Positions 1-9,062 are shown, counted from the first letter of the stretch. The stretch is DNA of 44,109 nt from Myxococcales bacterium (GCA_003142855.1 PLNW01000099.1:1-44109), one strand, 5' to 3'. The notes: generated from the letters alone by a model not told the origin. Program-made: numbers and translations.

Positions 1-98
1 ACGTCTCCGTGCCAAGCACTCCGACTTGGAATGGCGTCGAATCCATTGGTATTGGCTGGACCGGCATTGATAGAGGCGGAATTGGCTGCAGCTTCCAT
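1..98 (-). CDS. Start of an unrecognised gene running off the left edge (partial)
   Basis: An ATG at 96-98 on the minus strand is preceded by AAGGAG with an 8-nt spacer, and the 32 codons that follow to the window edge contain no stop. The visible N-terminus is rich in Ala, Asn and Ser (MEAAANSAS...) and matches no family I recognise. The start is supported by the ribosome binding site only; with so little coding sequence the call is tentative. It would be divergent from nothing in view: the next gene to the right is on the same strand and ends at 269, leaving about 170 bp without a clear feature. Confidence 0.4.
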   Translation of the reverse strand, partial: MEAAANSASINAGPANTNGFDAIPSRSAWHGD

Positions 99-268
99 GT
101 GGTCTTCTCCTTGTTTGTTCTGACGGTCGAGAAGAAGTATGGGCACCGTACCCATGCCAGAATCTTGCGGGACCATTACAGCGGTGAAGGGTTCGCGGTT
201 GAGCCAGAGAAGCAGAACATGCACCTTGCCACCGAGCGGCCAACATCCTGAACGGCCGCCAACACTGT

Positions 269-1804
269 CTACGCGCGCTCTTCGGTCGACTTCTTCACGT
301 CCGCTGCGGCCGATGCGGTCGCGTCCTTCAACCACTCGCGCCGCTGTCGCGCGCGACGTCGCCGCAGGCGAAAAGCTCGCAGCATGAGGCTCGCGCCCAA
401 CCAGACCATTACCGCCGCAAGTGGCAAAGCGACGACCCTCGGCCAAAGTGCTGCAATGGCCGCGCTCGCCAGAAGAATGCCGGCGAAGATAGCCATCAAG
501 CTGCTCTGGGCGAACCCGAGGGAGCGACGGCGTCTGACCACAGACCCCACGGCGTGGGCAAACCGTACGGCGCCGATCGCTCGCCCGGAAGCGCCCCGAG
601 ATGCGGCCTTCCCCCGATCTCCACGGGCAGCGGCATTGGCATCAGGAGCCACGCGACTCTTGAGGTTGATCACGATCTCCGTCGCGTTTTCGAGGTCCGC
701 GAGAAACATCTCCTCCATTTCGCGGGCCAGGCCAGCATGTTGCATTGCCACATCGATCTCGTAGTTCGAGATGAAGCTGGCAAGGTTCAAATTCGACGAG
801 CCCACGCGAGCCCAGCGGCCATCGGCCACGGCTGTCTTGGCGTGCAGCATCGATCCGTTCCATTCAAAGACACGCACGCCCGCCTCGAGCAAGGGTCGAT
901 AGCCCGCCCGCGAAAAGGCAGCGACGAGTTGTAGGTCACTGGCGCTGGGCACCAGCAGGCGCACGTCAACCGCGTCCTGGGCGGCGGCACAGAGAGCCTG
1001 CACATAGGGAGAGAATCCAACGAAGTAGGCGTCGGTTAGCCACAAGGTCCGTGTGGCCGCAGTTGCGATGAGCTGGTCCAAGCGAAACAGCCGGGCTTTG
1101 CTGGGAACATCCGCGATCACCCGAAGCGACACGTCCCCAACGCGTGGCAATGTGGCAGGGTCGGAAAGTTCCTCAGCCGAGATGCTGCCTCCGCTGGCCG
1201 CCCATACCTCGGCAAACGCACGCTCGACGTAGGTGACGGCAGGGCCACGAATTTCTATGCCGGTATCACGCCACGGTGGAATGCCCCGCGCCGGATCCCC
1301 TAGCCAGCGGTGGCTTACGCAAACTCCGGTTACGAAAGCGATCTCGCCGTCCACGGAAAGCGTCTTGCGGTGATCGCGGCTGAGCCAGCCCACGGGACTA
1401 TCGATTCGAGGCGGGTTGAATCGTCGCACCTCGACGCCCGCCGCGGCCAAGACGCGCCAGTACCGGCGCGTGGCGCCCCCGAGCGATCCCAGCCAGTCGT
1501 GCAGCATTCTGACCTTCACCCCGGCGCGGGCGCGATCGATCAACGCTGCAGCGAGATCACGGCCGACCTCATCATCCTCGATGATGTAGTTCTCGAAGCA
1601 AACCATCTTCCGGCCGGCGCGAATGGCGGCGAACCACGCGGCGTAGTTGGCGGCTCCGTCTTTGAGCACGCGGACGGCGTTCCCACCGACCAGCGGCGCC
1701 CCAGACGCGCGAGTGTAGGCCTGCTCCACCAGGTCCGACGCCCCTTGGAGCGAGGGTGTGGCTGGCGAGGGAACGAAGGGGTTGTTGCTGGTGGACTCTG
1801 ACAT
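269..1804 (-). CDS. Phospholipase D-type phosphatidyltransferase (cardiolipin synthase-like)
   Basis: The 511-residue protein carries two HKD motifs, HRKTLSVDGEIAF near residue 160 and HAKTAVADGRWARVGSSNLN near residue 335, the pair that forms the active site of the phospholipase D superfamily. Bacterial homologues condense phosphatidylglycerol or related lipids to cardiolipin at the inner membrane. Unlike classical ClsA, the hydrophobic segments lie at the C-terminus (two likely helices around residues 440-490) followed by an Arg-rich tail, so membrane topology is unusual and exact substrate is inferred. The ATG at 1804 (MSESTSNN) is preferred over an upstream in-frame start because it is followed directly by a polar N-terminus and gives the usual family length; its ribosome binding site is weak. 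Confidence 0.85.
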   Translation of the reverse strand: MSESTSNNPFVPSPATPSLQGASDLVEQAYTRASGAPLVGGNAVRVLKDGAANYAAWFAAIRAGRKMVCFENYIIEDDEVGRDLAAALIDRARAGVKVRMLHDWLGSLGGATRRYWRVLAAAGVEVRRFNPPRIDSPVGWLSRDHRKTLSVDGEIAFVTGVCVSHRWLGDPARGIPPWRDTGIEIRGPAVTYVERAFAEVWAASGGSISAEELSDPATLPRVGDVSLRVIADVPSKARLFRLDQLIATAATRTLWLTDAYFVGFSPYVQALCAAAQDAVDVRLLVPSASDLQLVAAFSRAGYRPLLEAGVRVFEWNGSMLHAKTAVADGRWARVGSSNLNLASFISNYEIDVAMQHAGLAREMEEMFLADLENATEIVINLKSRVAPDANAAARGDRGKAASRGASGRAIGAVRFAHAVGSVVRRRRSLGFAQSSLMAIFAGILLASAAIAALWPRVVALPLAAVMVWLGASLMLRAFRLRRRRARQRREWLKDATASAAADVKKSTEERA

Positions 1805-1896
1805 CACGTCTCTGGCTTGAGGGTAGCCTACACGACTCAGCGGCGCTGCAAGTGCCAATGCGATGGCGCCCAGGCTGCTAGGGCAATGAACGGACG

Positions 1897-4128
1897 TCAG
1901 TTGGATTCTCGGACGGACACAGTGTGACCCGGGCCTGCAGTATTGGCTGGGGCGTTCAAGAGGTCGGCGTAATCGGCCAGGATTTTCACGGTCTCATTCA
2001 AGACGATGTCGTCATCGGCCGGTCGGCCGGTCGGCACGCGGTCAAGGGCGTTCCGCGCAGAAGAAGGGTCCGTGACTTGCTTCGGTGCCGCGCTCTTGGT
2101 AGCTGCCATGGGCGGTGGTAGACCGGGTGAGGAGACGTTCTTGAGCGTAATTTCGTAGGTGGCGGGCCGGGCGGTGGGATGGATTCGGCTTTCTCGTTCA
2201 CGTTCGTCCTGACGAGCCTTGGATTGCGCCAAGTCTTGCCGACGTTCCGCTTCATTCAGTGAGACCAACTTCGTGGCCAGGCTCTTCCTGACTTGGGCGA
2301 GGTCGTCTGCAAGCAGGGCAAAGTCCTTTTCCGTCCTCACCCGTTGGATGGATTTCTCCCGCAAAGCGCTGAGATACGGCTGTACCCGATTCAACAGCTC
2401 GTGGGGCGCCGGAGCCACGGAGTCCCAAGGCAATGGGTCCTTGAGCGTCGACTCGCTCACTTCACTGAAATCACTGGGGGATGGCAGAACAATGTCGGAC
2501 GCGACGCCGCGCAACTGGGTCGAGGCACCGTTGGGTCGGTAGAACTTGCGAATCGTGACCTTGAGCGCGCCGGGGTCATAGGCATGCGCCAGTCCCATTT
2601 TGTCCATGATCAGCGCGAGCGGCAGAAGGTTTTGCACCGTGCCCTTGCCGAAGGTCGAAGAATCACCCACAACCACGCCGCGCCCATAGTCTTGAAACGC
2701 GCCGACCAGGATTTCGGAAGCGGATGCGCTGAATCGACTGATCAGCAGGACCAGCGGCCCGTCGTAAAGTACAGAAGGATCGGTGTCGGCGTCGACGTCG
2801 ATGTCACCCTGGGGACCGCGCGTCTGCACGACTGGGCCTTCACGAATGAACAGACCGGTCAAACTGACTGCTTCGTCCAGCGACCCGCCTCCGTTCCGTC
2901 GCAAGTCCAGAACTACGCCGCGCACGCGCTCGGCCTTCAACTTCTTGAGCAACCGCGCAACATCGGCCGTGGCGCTGCGATGTTCGCCTGGCCCGCCCAG
3001 GGCGGCGTAAAACGACGGCAGGTCGATGACACCGAGCCGAACCGTCGTGCCTTGAGCGGTTGGCAGGTCCAAGATGCGGGCCTTGGCTTGCTGATCTTCG
3101 AGATTCACCTCATCGCGCACCAGGGAGATGGTCTTGGGGAGCGAGCCATCGGCAGCTCCCACGGGAAGAATGGTCAGCGTCACTGTGGACCCCTTGGGGC
3201 CGCGAATCAATTCCACGGCGCGCGAAAGGGGCATGTCAGTGATATCGACCGGCTCTCCGCTTGATTGCGCCACCGTGACGATGCGATCACCTGGTTTCAA
3301 CAGACCACTGCGTGCCGCAGGTCCGCCTGGTAACAACTCGCGGATCTTGCAGGTGCCATCCTCGCTTTCCAGGGACGCGCCAATTCCGAAAAGCGAGAGT
3401 TTCATGGCAATCGAAAGAGTCTCCATCTCCTGATGCCCGAGATAGTCCGAGTGCGGGTCGTAGACGTGCGCGAGCGCGTTCAGATAGGTTTCAAGCACCT
3501 CGTCGCTGCGGAGAGACTTCATAATCGCCAGTTGTTGCGCCTGCCTGCGCATCAACCTGCTCACGATTTGCTCTGGTCGCTTGTCGGCCAGCTTCTCCTG
3601 CAAGTACTCCGCTCGGATCTGCTGCCGCCAGAGTTCCTGCGCCGCCGTCAGATCGCGTGGCCGCTGCGCGTGCTCGCGATCGACGGAGTAGACATCGTGT
3701 CCGCTGAAATCGAACTTTTCCGTCCGCAATAGGCTGGTGGTGTAGGCCACCCGCTGCTGCAATCGCTGCAGGTACCTCGCAAAGATGGCGTGGGCGGCGC
3801 TGGTGTCGCCCATGTCGCGAGTGGCCTGGGCCAAAGTCGCGCGGTACGCCGCGAATTCCTTCACATCGGGCTGCAGAAAGAGTGACCGGGTTCCATCCAG
3901 GTCATCCAGATAGCGATTTAGGAAGTTCCCCGCCAACTCACCATCGAGCGGATGATGTGCGAACTGCGATTGTTCCAGCAGGTTGGTCGTCAGCCGCGTG
4001 ATATTGGCTTCAGTCGTGCCCGTGGCGGCCCGCGCCGACGCCGCCTGACCGCGAAGATCCATCGTACTGAGACCCGCCGCCAACCCGAGAACGAGGAGGA
4101 AGGGGGAAATTCTAGTGGGGGATTTCAT
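1897..4128 (-). CDS. prc: Carboxy-terminal (tail-specific) processing protease Prc/CtpA, peptidase S41
   Basis: A 743-residue periplasmic serine protease that degrades or trims proteins from their C-termini. From the ATG at 4128 (GGAG five bases upstream) a signal peptide is followed by the long N-terminal TSP domain with YLDDLDGTRSLFLQPD and HVYDPHSDYL, a PDZ domain (GIGASLESEDG...GLLKPGDRIV), and the S41 core with the catalytic Ser in SRFSASASEI and the general-base Lys in TFGKGTVQ. The C-terminus resembles the DUF3340 region of E. coli Prc. Length and order match E. coli Prc. Substrates here are unknown; in other bacteria Prc trims penicillin-binding proteins and controls cell-wall hydrolases. 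Confidence 0.95.
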   Translation of the reverse strand: MKSPTRISPFLLVLGLAAGLSTMDLRGQAASARAATGTTEANITRLTTNLLEQSQFAHHPLDGELAGNFLNRYLDDLDGTRSLFLQPDVKEFAAYRATLAQATRDMGDTSAAHAIFARYLQRLQQRVAYTTSLLRTEKFDFSGHDVYSVDREHAQRPRDLTAAQELWRQQIRAEYLQEKLADKRPEQIVSRLMRRQAQQLAIMKSLRSDEVLETYLNALAHVYDPHSDYLGHQEMETLSIAMKLSLFGIGASLESEDGTCKIRELLPGGPAARSGLLKPGDRIVTVAQSSGEPVDITDMPLSRAVELIRGPKGSTVTLTILPVGAADGSLPKTISLVRDEVNLEDQQAKARILDLPTAQGTTVRLGVIDLPSFYAALGGPGEHRSATADVARLLKKLKAERVRGVVLDLRRNGGGSLDEAVSLTGLFIREGPVVQTRGPQGDIDVDADTDPSVLYDGPLVLLISRFSASASEILVGAFQDYGRGVVVGDSSTFGKGTVQNLLPLALIMDKMGLAHAYDPGALKVTIRKFYRPNGASTQLRGVASDIVLPSPSDFSEVSESTLKDPLPWDSVAPAPHELLNRVQPYLSALREKSIQRVRTEKDFALLADDLAQVRKSLATKLVSLNEAERRQDLAQSKARQDERERESRIHPTARPATYEITLKNVSSPGLPPPMAATKSAAPKQVTDPSSARNALDRVPTGRPADDDIVLNETVKILADYADLLNAPANTAGPGHTVSVRESN

Positions 4129-4365
4129 TGCGGCTCCAGCGTGTTGGTGCACGAGGCGTTGGCAGCACTCGGCGAGTCCACCCTCGCGCCCCTGCGCCCC
4201 TATCATAGACGTCGTCCATTGCTCCCGCCTTGCCCCGAGATTACAAACTTGAAAGGTCCGCAGTCGGTGGTTCCTGCCAGTCGGGTTGGGAACCAGTCGA
4301 GGATCCTCAGAACCGGTTGTCCAGGTGGGCAGCTGCGAGCGCCTCTCCCTTGCTCAGCTCAACGA

Positions 4366-5139
4366 TCAGCGGCTGCCTAGTGCAGCCGGATTCTGGCTGT
4401 AGAACTGCTGAAGCTGGAGATACAGTTCGGGGTGTTTTGACTGAAGCTGGCGCGGCTTCTCAAAGAAGGTCTCGGTCGCAACAGCAAAGAACTCGGCCGG
4501 ATTGGTCGCGCCGTAGCGATCGATCAGCGTGCGGTGGTGGTGGGCCGTGTCGCGCACCAGTTGATCGAAGTCGTGGCCGAGCACCCGCGCCCACGCGACG
4601 TACATCGAGCGCCGGGGAAGAACCGGCGCGCCGTCGCCGGTGCCGCTCTCCTGGTCCAGTTGATGCGCAAACTCGTGCAGCACGACGTTGTGCCCGTCGT
4701 GGATGTCGGCGGCGCCTGAAAGCACGCTGTCCCAGGCCAGCACCACCACGTCGCGCGCCCATGATTCTCCGAGCCGAGCCTGCGTGCCCTCGGCGACCAG
4801 CCCATCCGGGGTACTCTGACCGCCGGGCACCAGATAGGTTGTCGGATACACCAAGATGGAGACGAGGTTCGGATAGTATTCCGTCTGGCGATGCAGAAGC
4901 AGCACGCACGCTTGCGCGGCGATCGTGACCCGGGCCTCGTCGGTCATCTGCAGGCCGCGGCATCCTTCAAAGTGCTTCTCCGCCAGAAACACCTGGATGT
5001 GCCCAACCAGTTCCTTCCGGTCCTCGGCGGGCAAGCATGCCACGTAGGGAACGTTCTTCTCGATGAACGCGCGCCACTCGGCCGGAAATGGGCGCCGGCG
5101 AATCGCATCGCGGCGCCGCCGCCTCAGCCAGGCGAACAT
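4366..5139 (-). CDS. mtfA: MtfA-family zinc-dependent peptidase
   Basis: The 257-residue protein matches the MtfA (formerly DUF980/YeeI) family: an Arg-rich start (MFAWLRRRRRD), the family segment LAEKHFEGCRGLQMTDE, a VYP...YLVPG stretch, and the metallopeptidase motif HEFAHQLD followed by a downstream Glu in NPAEFFAVATETFF. E. coli MtfA is an aminopeptidase that binds the glucose repressor Mlc; whether this one has such a partner is unknown. The ATG at 5139 is chosen because family homology starts there; the longer open frame upstream to 5532 is not conserved-looking and overlaps the next gene. The next 230 bp to 5372 hold no recognisable feature. Confidence 0.9.
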   Translation of the reverse strand: MFAWLRRRRRDAIRRRPFPAEWRAFIEKNVPYVACLPAEDRKELVGHIQVFLAEKHFEGCRGLQMTDEARVTIAAQACVLLLHRQTEYYPNLVSILVYPTTYLVPGGQSTPDGLVAEGTQARLGESWARDVVVLAWDSVLSGAADIHDGHNVVLHEFAHQLDQESGTGDGAPVLPRRSMYVAWARVLGHDFDQLVRDTAHHHRTLIDRYGATNPAEFFAVATETFFEKPRQLQSKHPELYLQLQQFYSQNPAALGSR

Positions 5140-5372
5140 GGCCACTGACGCTTGTCTACGCGAACGGACGTGAAGCCGCAGATTAGCAACGAGGGCGCGT
5201 ACGGGGCTTGACCGGCTACGCCTCGGTGTCGCCGCACAGCCTGGGTGCCTGCCTTGCTCGCGTTTGCCCCGCCAGGCAGCCCGGCTATTGCAAGAAGTAC
5301 GTATCTCGAGGTGGCGCGCATTCTTTGTACTCCTAATGTGTCCCAGCGCAGAAACTGGAAGCTGGCGAATCG

Positions 5373-6020
5373 CTATTTCGCTCCAGTCAGCAGGCCAAAT
5401 ATGGGGACGACTGTCACCGCCAGGTACGCGCCGAAAAGTCCAGGGATCATCCAGGTCGCGCCGATCAGGATGACGAAGCCGTAGCGTGCGATGGAGCTGT
5501 AGGTGTTGCGTGCGGTGTCCGGCAGGAACCACTGAACGACACGCGAGCCATCGAGCGGCGGGATCGGGATCAGGTTGAAGAACGCCAGGACGAGGTTCGC
5601 GTAGCAGAAGAACTCCAGCACCGAGCCGATGCTCGTGAATTGGCCCGGCGCGAAGACCGCCGCAGGAAACGCCCGCGACATTAGTCCGGCGACGAGCGCC
5701 AGCACGACGTTCATGGCCGGGCCTGCGATTCCCGTCAGCAGCATCCCAGTCCGCTCATCCCGGAAATTTCGCGGCTCGATCGGCACCGGCTTGGCCCAGC
5801 CGAAGAAATATGACCCTCCCGACAGCACGAGCATGACGATCGGCAGAGCGACTGTGCCGATCGGGTCGACGTGGGCGAGCGGGTTCAAGGTGAGGCGGCC
5901 GGCGCGCTTGGCGGTCGGGTCACCGAGCCGGTACGCGACGTAGCCGTGGGAGATCTCATGCAAGACGATCGCCGGAAAGATGATCACGAACTCAATCAGA
6001 TGTTGAAATATGGATTGCAT
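5373..6020 (-). CDS. Site-2 protease-type membrane metallopeptidase (M50)
   Basis: A 215-residue multi-pass membrane protein of the short, PDZ-less M50B class. The zinc motif HEISHGY lies in the first helix, and the GIAGPAMNVVLALV segment plus NLIPIPPLDGSRV supply the third ligand region typical of site-2 proteases. Family members cut substrates within the membrane or act as housekeeping proteases; the target is unknown. The ATG at 6020 (MQSIFQHLIEF) is chosen since it starts directly before the first membrane helix; an upstream frame to 6077 adds a polar segment not typical for the family. It is on the same strand as mtfA but separated by 233 bp, so probably not co-transcribed tightly. Confidence 0.9.
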   Translation of the reverse strand: MQSIFQHLIEFVIIFPAIVLHEISHGYVAYRLGDPTAKRAGRLTLNPLAHVDPIGTVALPIVMLVLSGGSYFFGWAKPVPIEPRNFRDERTGMLLTGIAGPAMNVVLALVAGLMSRAFPAAVFAPGQFTSIGSVLEFFCYANLVLAFFNLIPIPPLDGSRVVQWFLPDTARNTYSSIARYGFVILIGATWMIPGLFGAYLAVTVVPIFGLLTGAK

Positions 6021-6185
6021 GCTCTGGACTGGTACTTCTATTGTGCCACTAGACGTGACCGAGGTTGTGCGTCCCACTCTGGTGTGCTTGCTGTCTTTGG
6101 GTTGGCGCCATCAAAAACTAGGTCTGGCATTTGATGCTTGTGGCAGGTGACGTCGGTCAGGGATGGGTGCAAATTTGTGTCACAG

Positions 6186-6320
6186 CTGCTCGTAGCTCTG
6201 AGCGGGTACGCCTTGCCCGAAGACGTAGAGCGGGCGTTCGCGGCCGGGTTCGATCAGCATCTCGCGAAGCCGCCCGACCTGCATGAGCTTGAACAGATTC
6301 TCGCGGTGCCGGATATTCTC
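6186..6320 (+). pseudogene. C-terminal remnant of a receiver (REC) domain
   Basis: The plus-strand frame at 6186-6320 reads LLVALSGYALPEDVERAFAA...FDQHLAKPPDLHELEQIL, which is the last third of a response-regulator receiver: beta-4 with the Ser/Thr switch, then the conserved Lys in LAKP. There is no phosphoacceptor Asp and no plausible start codon or ribosome binding site, so this is the broken tail of a hybrid histidine kinase or response regulator. The frame runs on without a stop into the superoxide reductase gene, which has its own strong ribosome binding site. Its presence marks an old rearrangement point at the left side of the accessory block. Confidence 0.6.
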
Positions 6321-6461
6321 AGACAGGAATTACCCCCTTCGAATGGGCTATGCACAGGCAGTTGGCAGAGCCCACGTTGCCGATCGCCGGCGATTCTTCT
6401 GGCGGTTCTTGTAACGATCCCGTCAGGTCGCACATCAGCAATCATGACACAGGAGGTTCTA

Positions 6462-6869
6462 ATGAACAATCGACGCGATCTTCTCAAGACAACGGCACTT
6501 GCGGCGTCTCTCGCCGCCTTCAGCTCCGTCCGCAGATCATTTGCGGCGGGTAAGCCCAAGTACACAAATATCATCTTCACCAAGGAGGATCCCGGCAGAT
6601 GGAAAGGAAAGGAGAGCATCCATGCTCCCCAGGTGACGATAACCGGTTCCAAGGTGGTGGTGGTCACCGATCATCCGATGTCTCAGGAGCATTACATCGT
6701 CAGGCACACGCTGCTTCTCGCAGACGGCACATTTGTGGGCGCGAAAACGTTCACTCCCACCGACAAACCAGAGTCCACCTATGATCTACCCTACGGGTAT
6801 AGAGGAAGATTCTATGTCAGCAGCTTCTGCAATTTGCACGACTTCTGGCTGCTGGAAACCAAGGCTTAG
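6462..6869 (+). CDS. Tat-exported superoxide reductase (neelaredoxin/desulfoferrodoxin-type centre)
   Basis: The 135-residue protein begins with a twin-arginine signal (MNNRRDLLKTTALAASLAAF) and continues as a single superoxide reductase domain. The non-haem iron ligands expected of the family are visible: His in SIHAPQV, His in TDHPM, His in QEHYIV, and the Cys and His of FCNLHDFW. Family enzymes reduce superoxide to peroxide without making oxygen. The Lys of the usual EKHVP loop is not present (the residue before the first His is Ile), so kinetics may differ. There is no N-terminal rubredoxin-like FeS4 domain. The ATG at 6462 follows AGGAGG at 6451-6456, which decides the start over ATG 6444. 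Confidence 0.85.
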   Translation: MNNRRDLLKTTALAASLAAFSSVRRSFAAGKPKYTNIIFTKEDPGRWKGKESIHAPQVTITGSKVVVVTDHPMSQEHYIVRHTLLLADGTFVGAKTFTPTDKPESTYDLPYGYRGRFYVSSFCNLHDFWLLETKA

Positions 6870-7014
6870 GGGCCGCGCCAAGCATGGGTTCACACGACGG
6901 GGCGCAATCCAACCCGTAGTGTACGAACTCAGGAGCCCTGTGGCTCGCCGAGTGGTCATCCACGCCACCGATTTTCCGACGGTGAGCCGCTCGCGCTGGA
7001 GGAAGGTGCGGCCA

Positions 7015-7449
7015 ATGCCGGCTATCGCGTTCATCACCCTGCAGGTCTGCGCACAGCCTGCCTGGGCGGCCCTTGGGGGCGACGCTGCATCTGTGGGCAC
7101 AGGGCAGGCGCACGCGCTAGCCAGCGCACGCGTCCAGGCGGCCGAAACGTACACGCTGCACGAACTCGTGTCGACGACCGGCACAAAGATTCACGAGTAT
7201 CTGGGCCATGATGGCAAGGTGTTCGCCGTATCCTGGCAAGGTCCATTTCGCCCTAACCTGCGGCAACTCCTGGGCGTCTACTACCAGACCTACCTAAACG
7301 CTGCACGTCCTCGCATCGCACACGGACCAATCAACATTCAGCTACCGGGACTGGTCATCAACATGAGCGGCCATCAGCGGGCCTTCTATGGCCGCGCGTA
7401 CATCCCGGACCGTGTGCCGCAGGGCCTTGCGACTGACGAAATTCGCTAG
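7015..7449 (+). CDS. DUF2844 family exported protein
   Basis: The 144-residue protein has a short signal peptide (MPAIAFITLQVCAQPAWA), then AALGGDAASVG right after the cleavage site, TYTLHELVSTTGTKIHEYL, GKVFAVSWQGPFRPNLRQLLG and a C-terminal YIPDRVPQG, the conserved order of the DUF2844 family. Its function is unknown. The ATG at 7015 has GGAGGAAGG eight bases upstream; an in-frame GTG at 6982 would add a basic stretch that could serve as the n-region of the signal peptide and cannot be excluded. In many proteobacteria DUF2844 sits beside a DUF3443 gene; that partner is not seen here. Confidence 0.75.
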   Translation: MPAIAFITLQVCAQPAWAALGGDAASVGTGQAHALASARVQAAETYTLHELVSTTGTKIHEYLGHDGKVFAVSWQGPFRPNLRQLLGVYYQTYLNAARPRIAHGPINIQLPGLVINMSGHQRAFYGRAYIPDRVPQGLATDEIR

Positions 7450-7664
7450 CCACGCGGATTGCGTCGAAAATGAATGGGGGAAGGCACGCTGTTCGAAGAA
7501 TGCGAGGACGGACTCTTTCCGACGTCCGACGGCGATCGCGACCGCAGTGCGACGCTGGCTAATCCGGCTGCGACGAGCTTCACCCGAGGCGCTATGGCAC
7601 CAATCGTGCATGAGACCCATTCGGATACAAAATGATCGAGCCGAAAGGCGGGGAGGGAAGGCCC

Positions 7665-8474
7665 ATGTTGCGAAGTCTGAAGGAACTGGAACATTACGCG
7701 GTGAGCGCCGCCGACGGCGACATTGGAAGTGTTGCGGATTTTCTCCTGGACGATGAGCGCTGGATAGTGCGCTATCTGGTCGTCGAGACCGGTGGCTTCT
7801 TCAGTGGGCGTCGGGTGCTCATCTCGCCCATCTCATTCCGCCAAGCGGACTGGTCGACCCGGCGCTTTCACCTGGCGCTGACGAGGGACAAGGTCAAGAG
7901 CAGCCCGAGCGTGGACGTGGACAAGCCCGTCTCGCGGCAGCACGAGCTTGACTGGTTCGGCTACTACGGATATCCCCGCTACTGGGGGTACCCGGGAGTA
8001 TGGGGCACGGGTGCCTACCCGGGGTTGCTCGCGACCAGCAGGTCGAACGGAGCGCCTGCTGAGGAGCCGGGGGGATCAGGCGACGTCCATTTGCACAGCG
8101 CCGAGGAGGTTCGTGGATACCACATCCAGGGAACGGACGGGCCGATGGGCCATGTCCACGACTTCATCATCGACGACGAGACCTGGGAGGTCCGTTATCT
8201 CGTGATCGACACCAGGAACTGGTGGCTCGACAAGAGAGTGCTGGTTTCCCCGCATTGGGCCAACCGCGTCAGCTGGGCGGAGGGCGAAGTCTTCGTCGAC
8301 CTGTCTCGACGGGCGATCAAGAACAGTCCCCAATGGGACGCTGCTGCGCCCGTCAACCGCGAGTACGAAGCACGCCTCTATGACTACTACGGACGCCCGG
8401 TGTACTGGGACAGCGGCGACCGACCGTTAGAAACGCCGCCACCGCACCAGCAACCAGGGAGCCACGCGCGATAG
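7665..8474 (+). CDS. Double PRC-barrel domain protein
   Basis: The 269-residue protein contains two PRC-barrel-like domains: residues 1-95 (YAVSAADGDIGSVADFLLDD...) and residues 135-235 (YHIQGTDGPMGHVHDFIIDD...). They are joined by a Tyr/Trp/Gly/Pro-rich linker (WFGYYGYPRYWGYPG) that looks unstructured and aromatic. PRC-barrels are small beta-barrels found in RimM and photosynthetic reaction centres and often in stress proteins; here no catalytic residues are evident. The ATG at 7665 has GGGAGGGAAGG just upstream and is preferred to 7632. It is followed by BON, proton-pump and PPK2 genes in the same direction, a general-stress-like neighbourhood. The role is not known. Confidence 0.85.
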   Translation: MLRSLKELEHYAVSAADGDIGSVADFLLDDERWIVRYLVVETGGFFSGRRVLISPISFRQADWSTRRFHLALTRDKVKSSPSVDVDKPVSRQHELDWFGYYGYPRYWGYPGVWGTGAYPGLLATSRSNGAPAEEPGGSGDVHLHSAEEVRGYHIQGTDGPMGHVHDFIIDDETWEVRYLVIDTRNWWLDKRVLVSPHWANRVSWAEGEVFVDLSRRAIKNSPQWDAAAPVNREYEARLYDYYGRPVYWDSGDRPLETPPPHQQPGSHAR

Positions 8475-8583
8475 CGCGCAGTTCTTGCACGTACAGAGGT
8501 GGTTGCGCTCCAACGACAAGGCATTGGGCCAGGACCAGGCCGCAACCGCCGAGATTGATAACGCTTGTGAGGAGGAGAAAACC

Positions 8584-8691
8584 ATGTACTGGGAGTGCGA
8601 CGACGTGGGCGCTCTGCCTCGCCTAGCAAACGCTCGAGGCGCAGGCCACGACGGGATGCGCGGCCATAGCGAGGCACTCTGCCTCGTGTGA
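8584..8691 (+). CDS. Possible 35-residue small protein with a strong ribosome binding site
   Basis: An ATG at 8584 follows GAGGAGGAG with a 5- to 6-base spacer, one of the best ribosome binding sites in the window. The frame encodes 35 residues (MYWECDDVG... ALCLV) with two Cys and no similarity I can recognise. It could be a genuine small protein, or the first codons of a larger gene cut short by deletion, since the stretch 8475-8837 otherwise contains no gene. The evidence is the site and open frame only. Confidence 0.25.
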   Translation: MYWECDDVGALPRLANARGAGHDGMRGHSEALCLV

Positions 8692-8837
8692 CATCTCGCC
8701 ACGTTCCGGTTGGCCGACCGAATCCAGACGCGCGGGCCTTGCGAAGAACATCGAAACTGTCACAACTCCGGCGCCAGGGATCCCGCCAGAGCTCTCCAAT
8801 GACCCGTCGAATCCCTCTAAAGCAGGAGTCACCCACA

Positions 8838-9062
8838 ATGAAAAGTGCATTGAGAAACAACAGTGGAAAAGCAGCGTTCTTCTGGAGCCCCTTCGTCCAC
8901 AGCGATGAAATCAAGGTCTCGGTTGACGGAGGAATGGCCACCTTGACTGGCACGGTTGGGACCTGGATTGGGTGGGGTGAGGCTGACAGGGATGCCCGCA
9001 GGAGCGGCGCGACCGGAGTGGTAAACCGCGTAAAGGTCAAGACGGGCGCCTGGTGGTGGTAG
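8838..9062 (+). CDS. Truncated BON-domain protein
   Basis: A 74-residue protein whose body (FWSPFVHSDEIKVSVDGG, ATLTGTVGTWIGWGEAD, SGATGVVNRVKVK) is the final BON domain of longer osmotic-stress-type proteins, which usually contain two or three copies and an export signal. Here there is one domain and no signal peptide, so it is either a stand-alone cytoplasmic BON protein or a shortened gene. CAGGAG lies nine bases before the ATG at 8838, so it is probably still translated. BON domains are thought to bind phospholipid or interact with membranes. It sits 25 bp before a small membrane-protein gene. Confidence 0.7.
   Translation: MKSALRNNSGKAAFFWSPFVHSDEIKVSVDGGMATLTGTVGTWIGWGEADRDARRSGATGVVNRVKVKTGAWWW

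Noticed and set aside
9..251. Plus-strand 80-codon frame at the left edge
   Set aside because: No ribosome binding site and no family resemblance; a minus-strand start with a good site lies in the same stretch.
2293..3264. Plus-strand 323-codon frame within prc
   Set aside because: Lies antisense to the well-supported Prc coding region; typical long shadow frame of GC-rich DNA.
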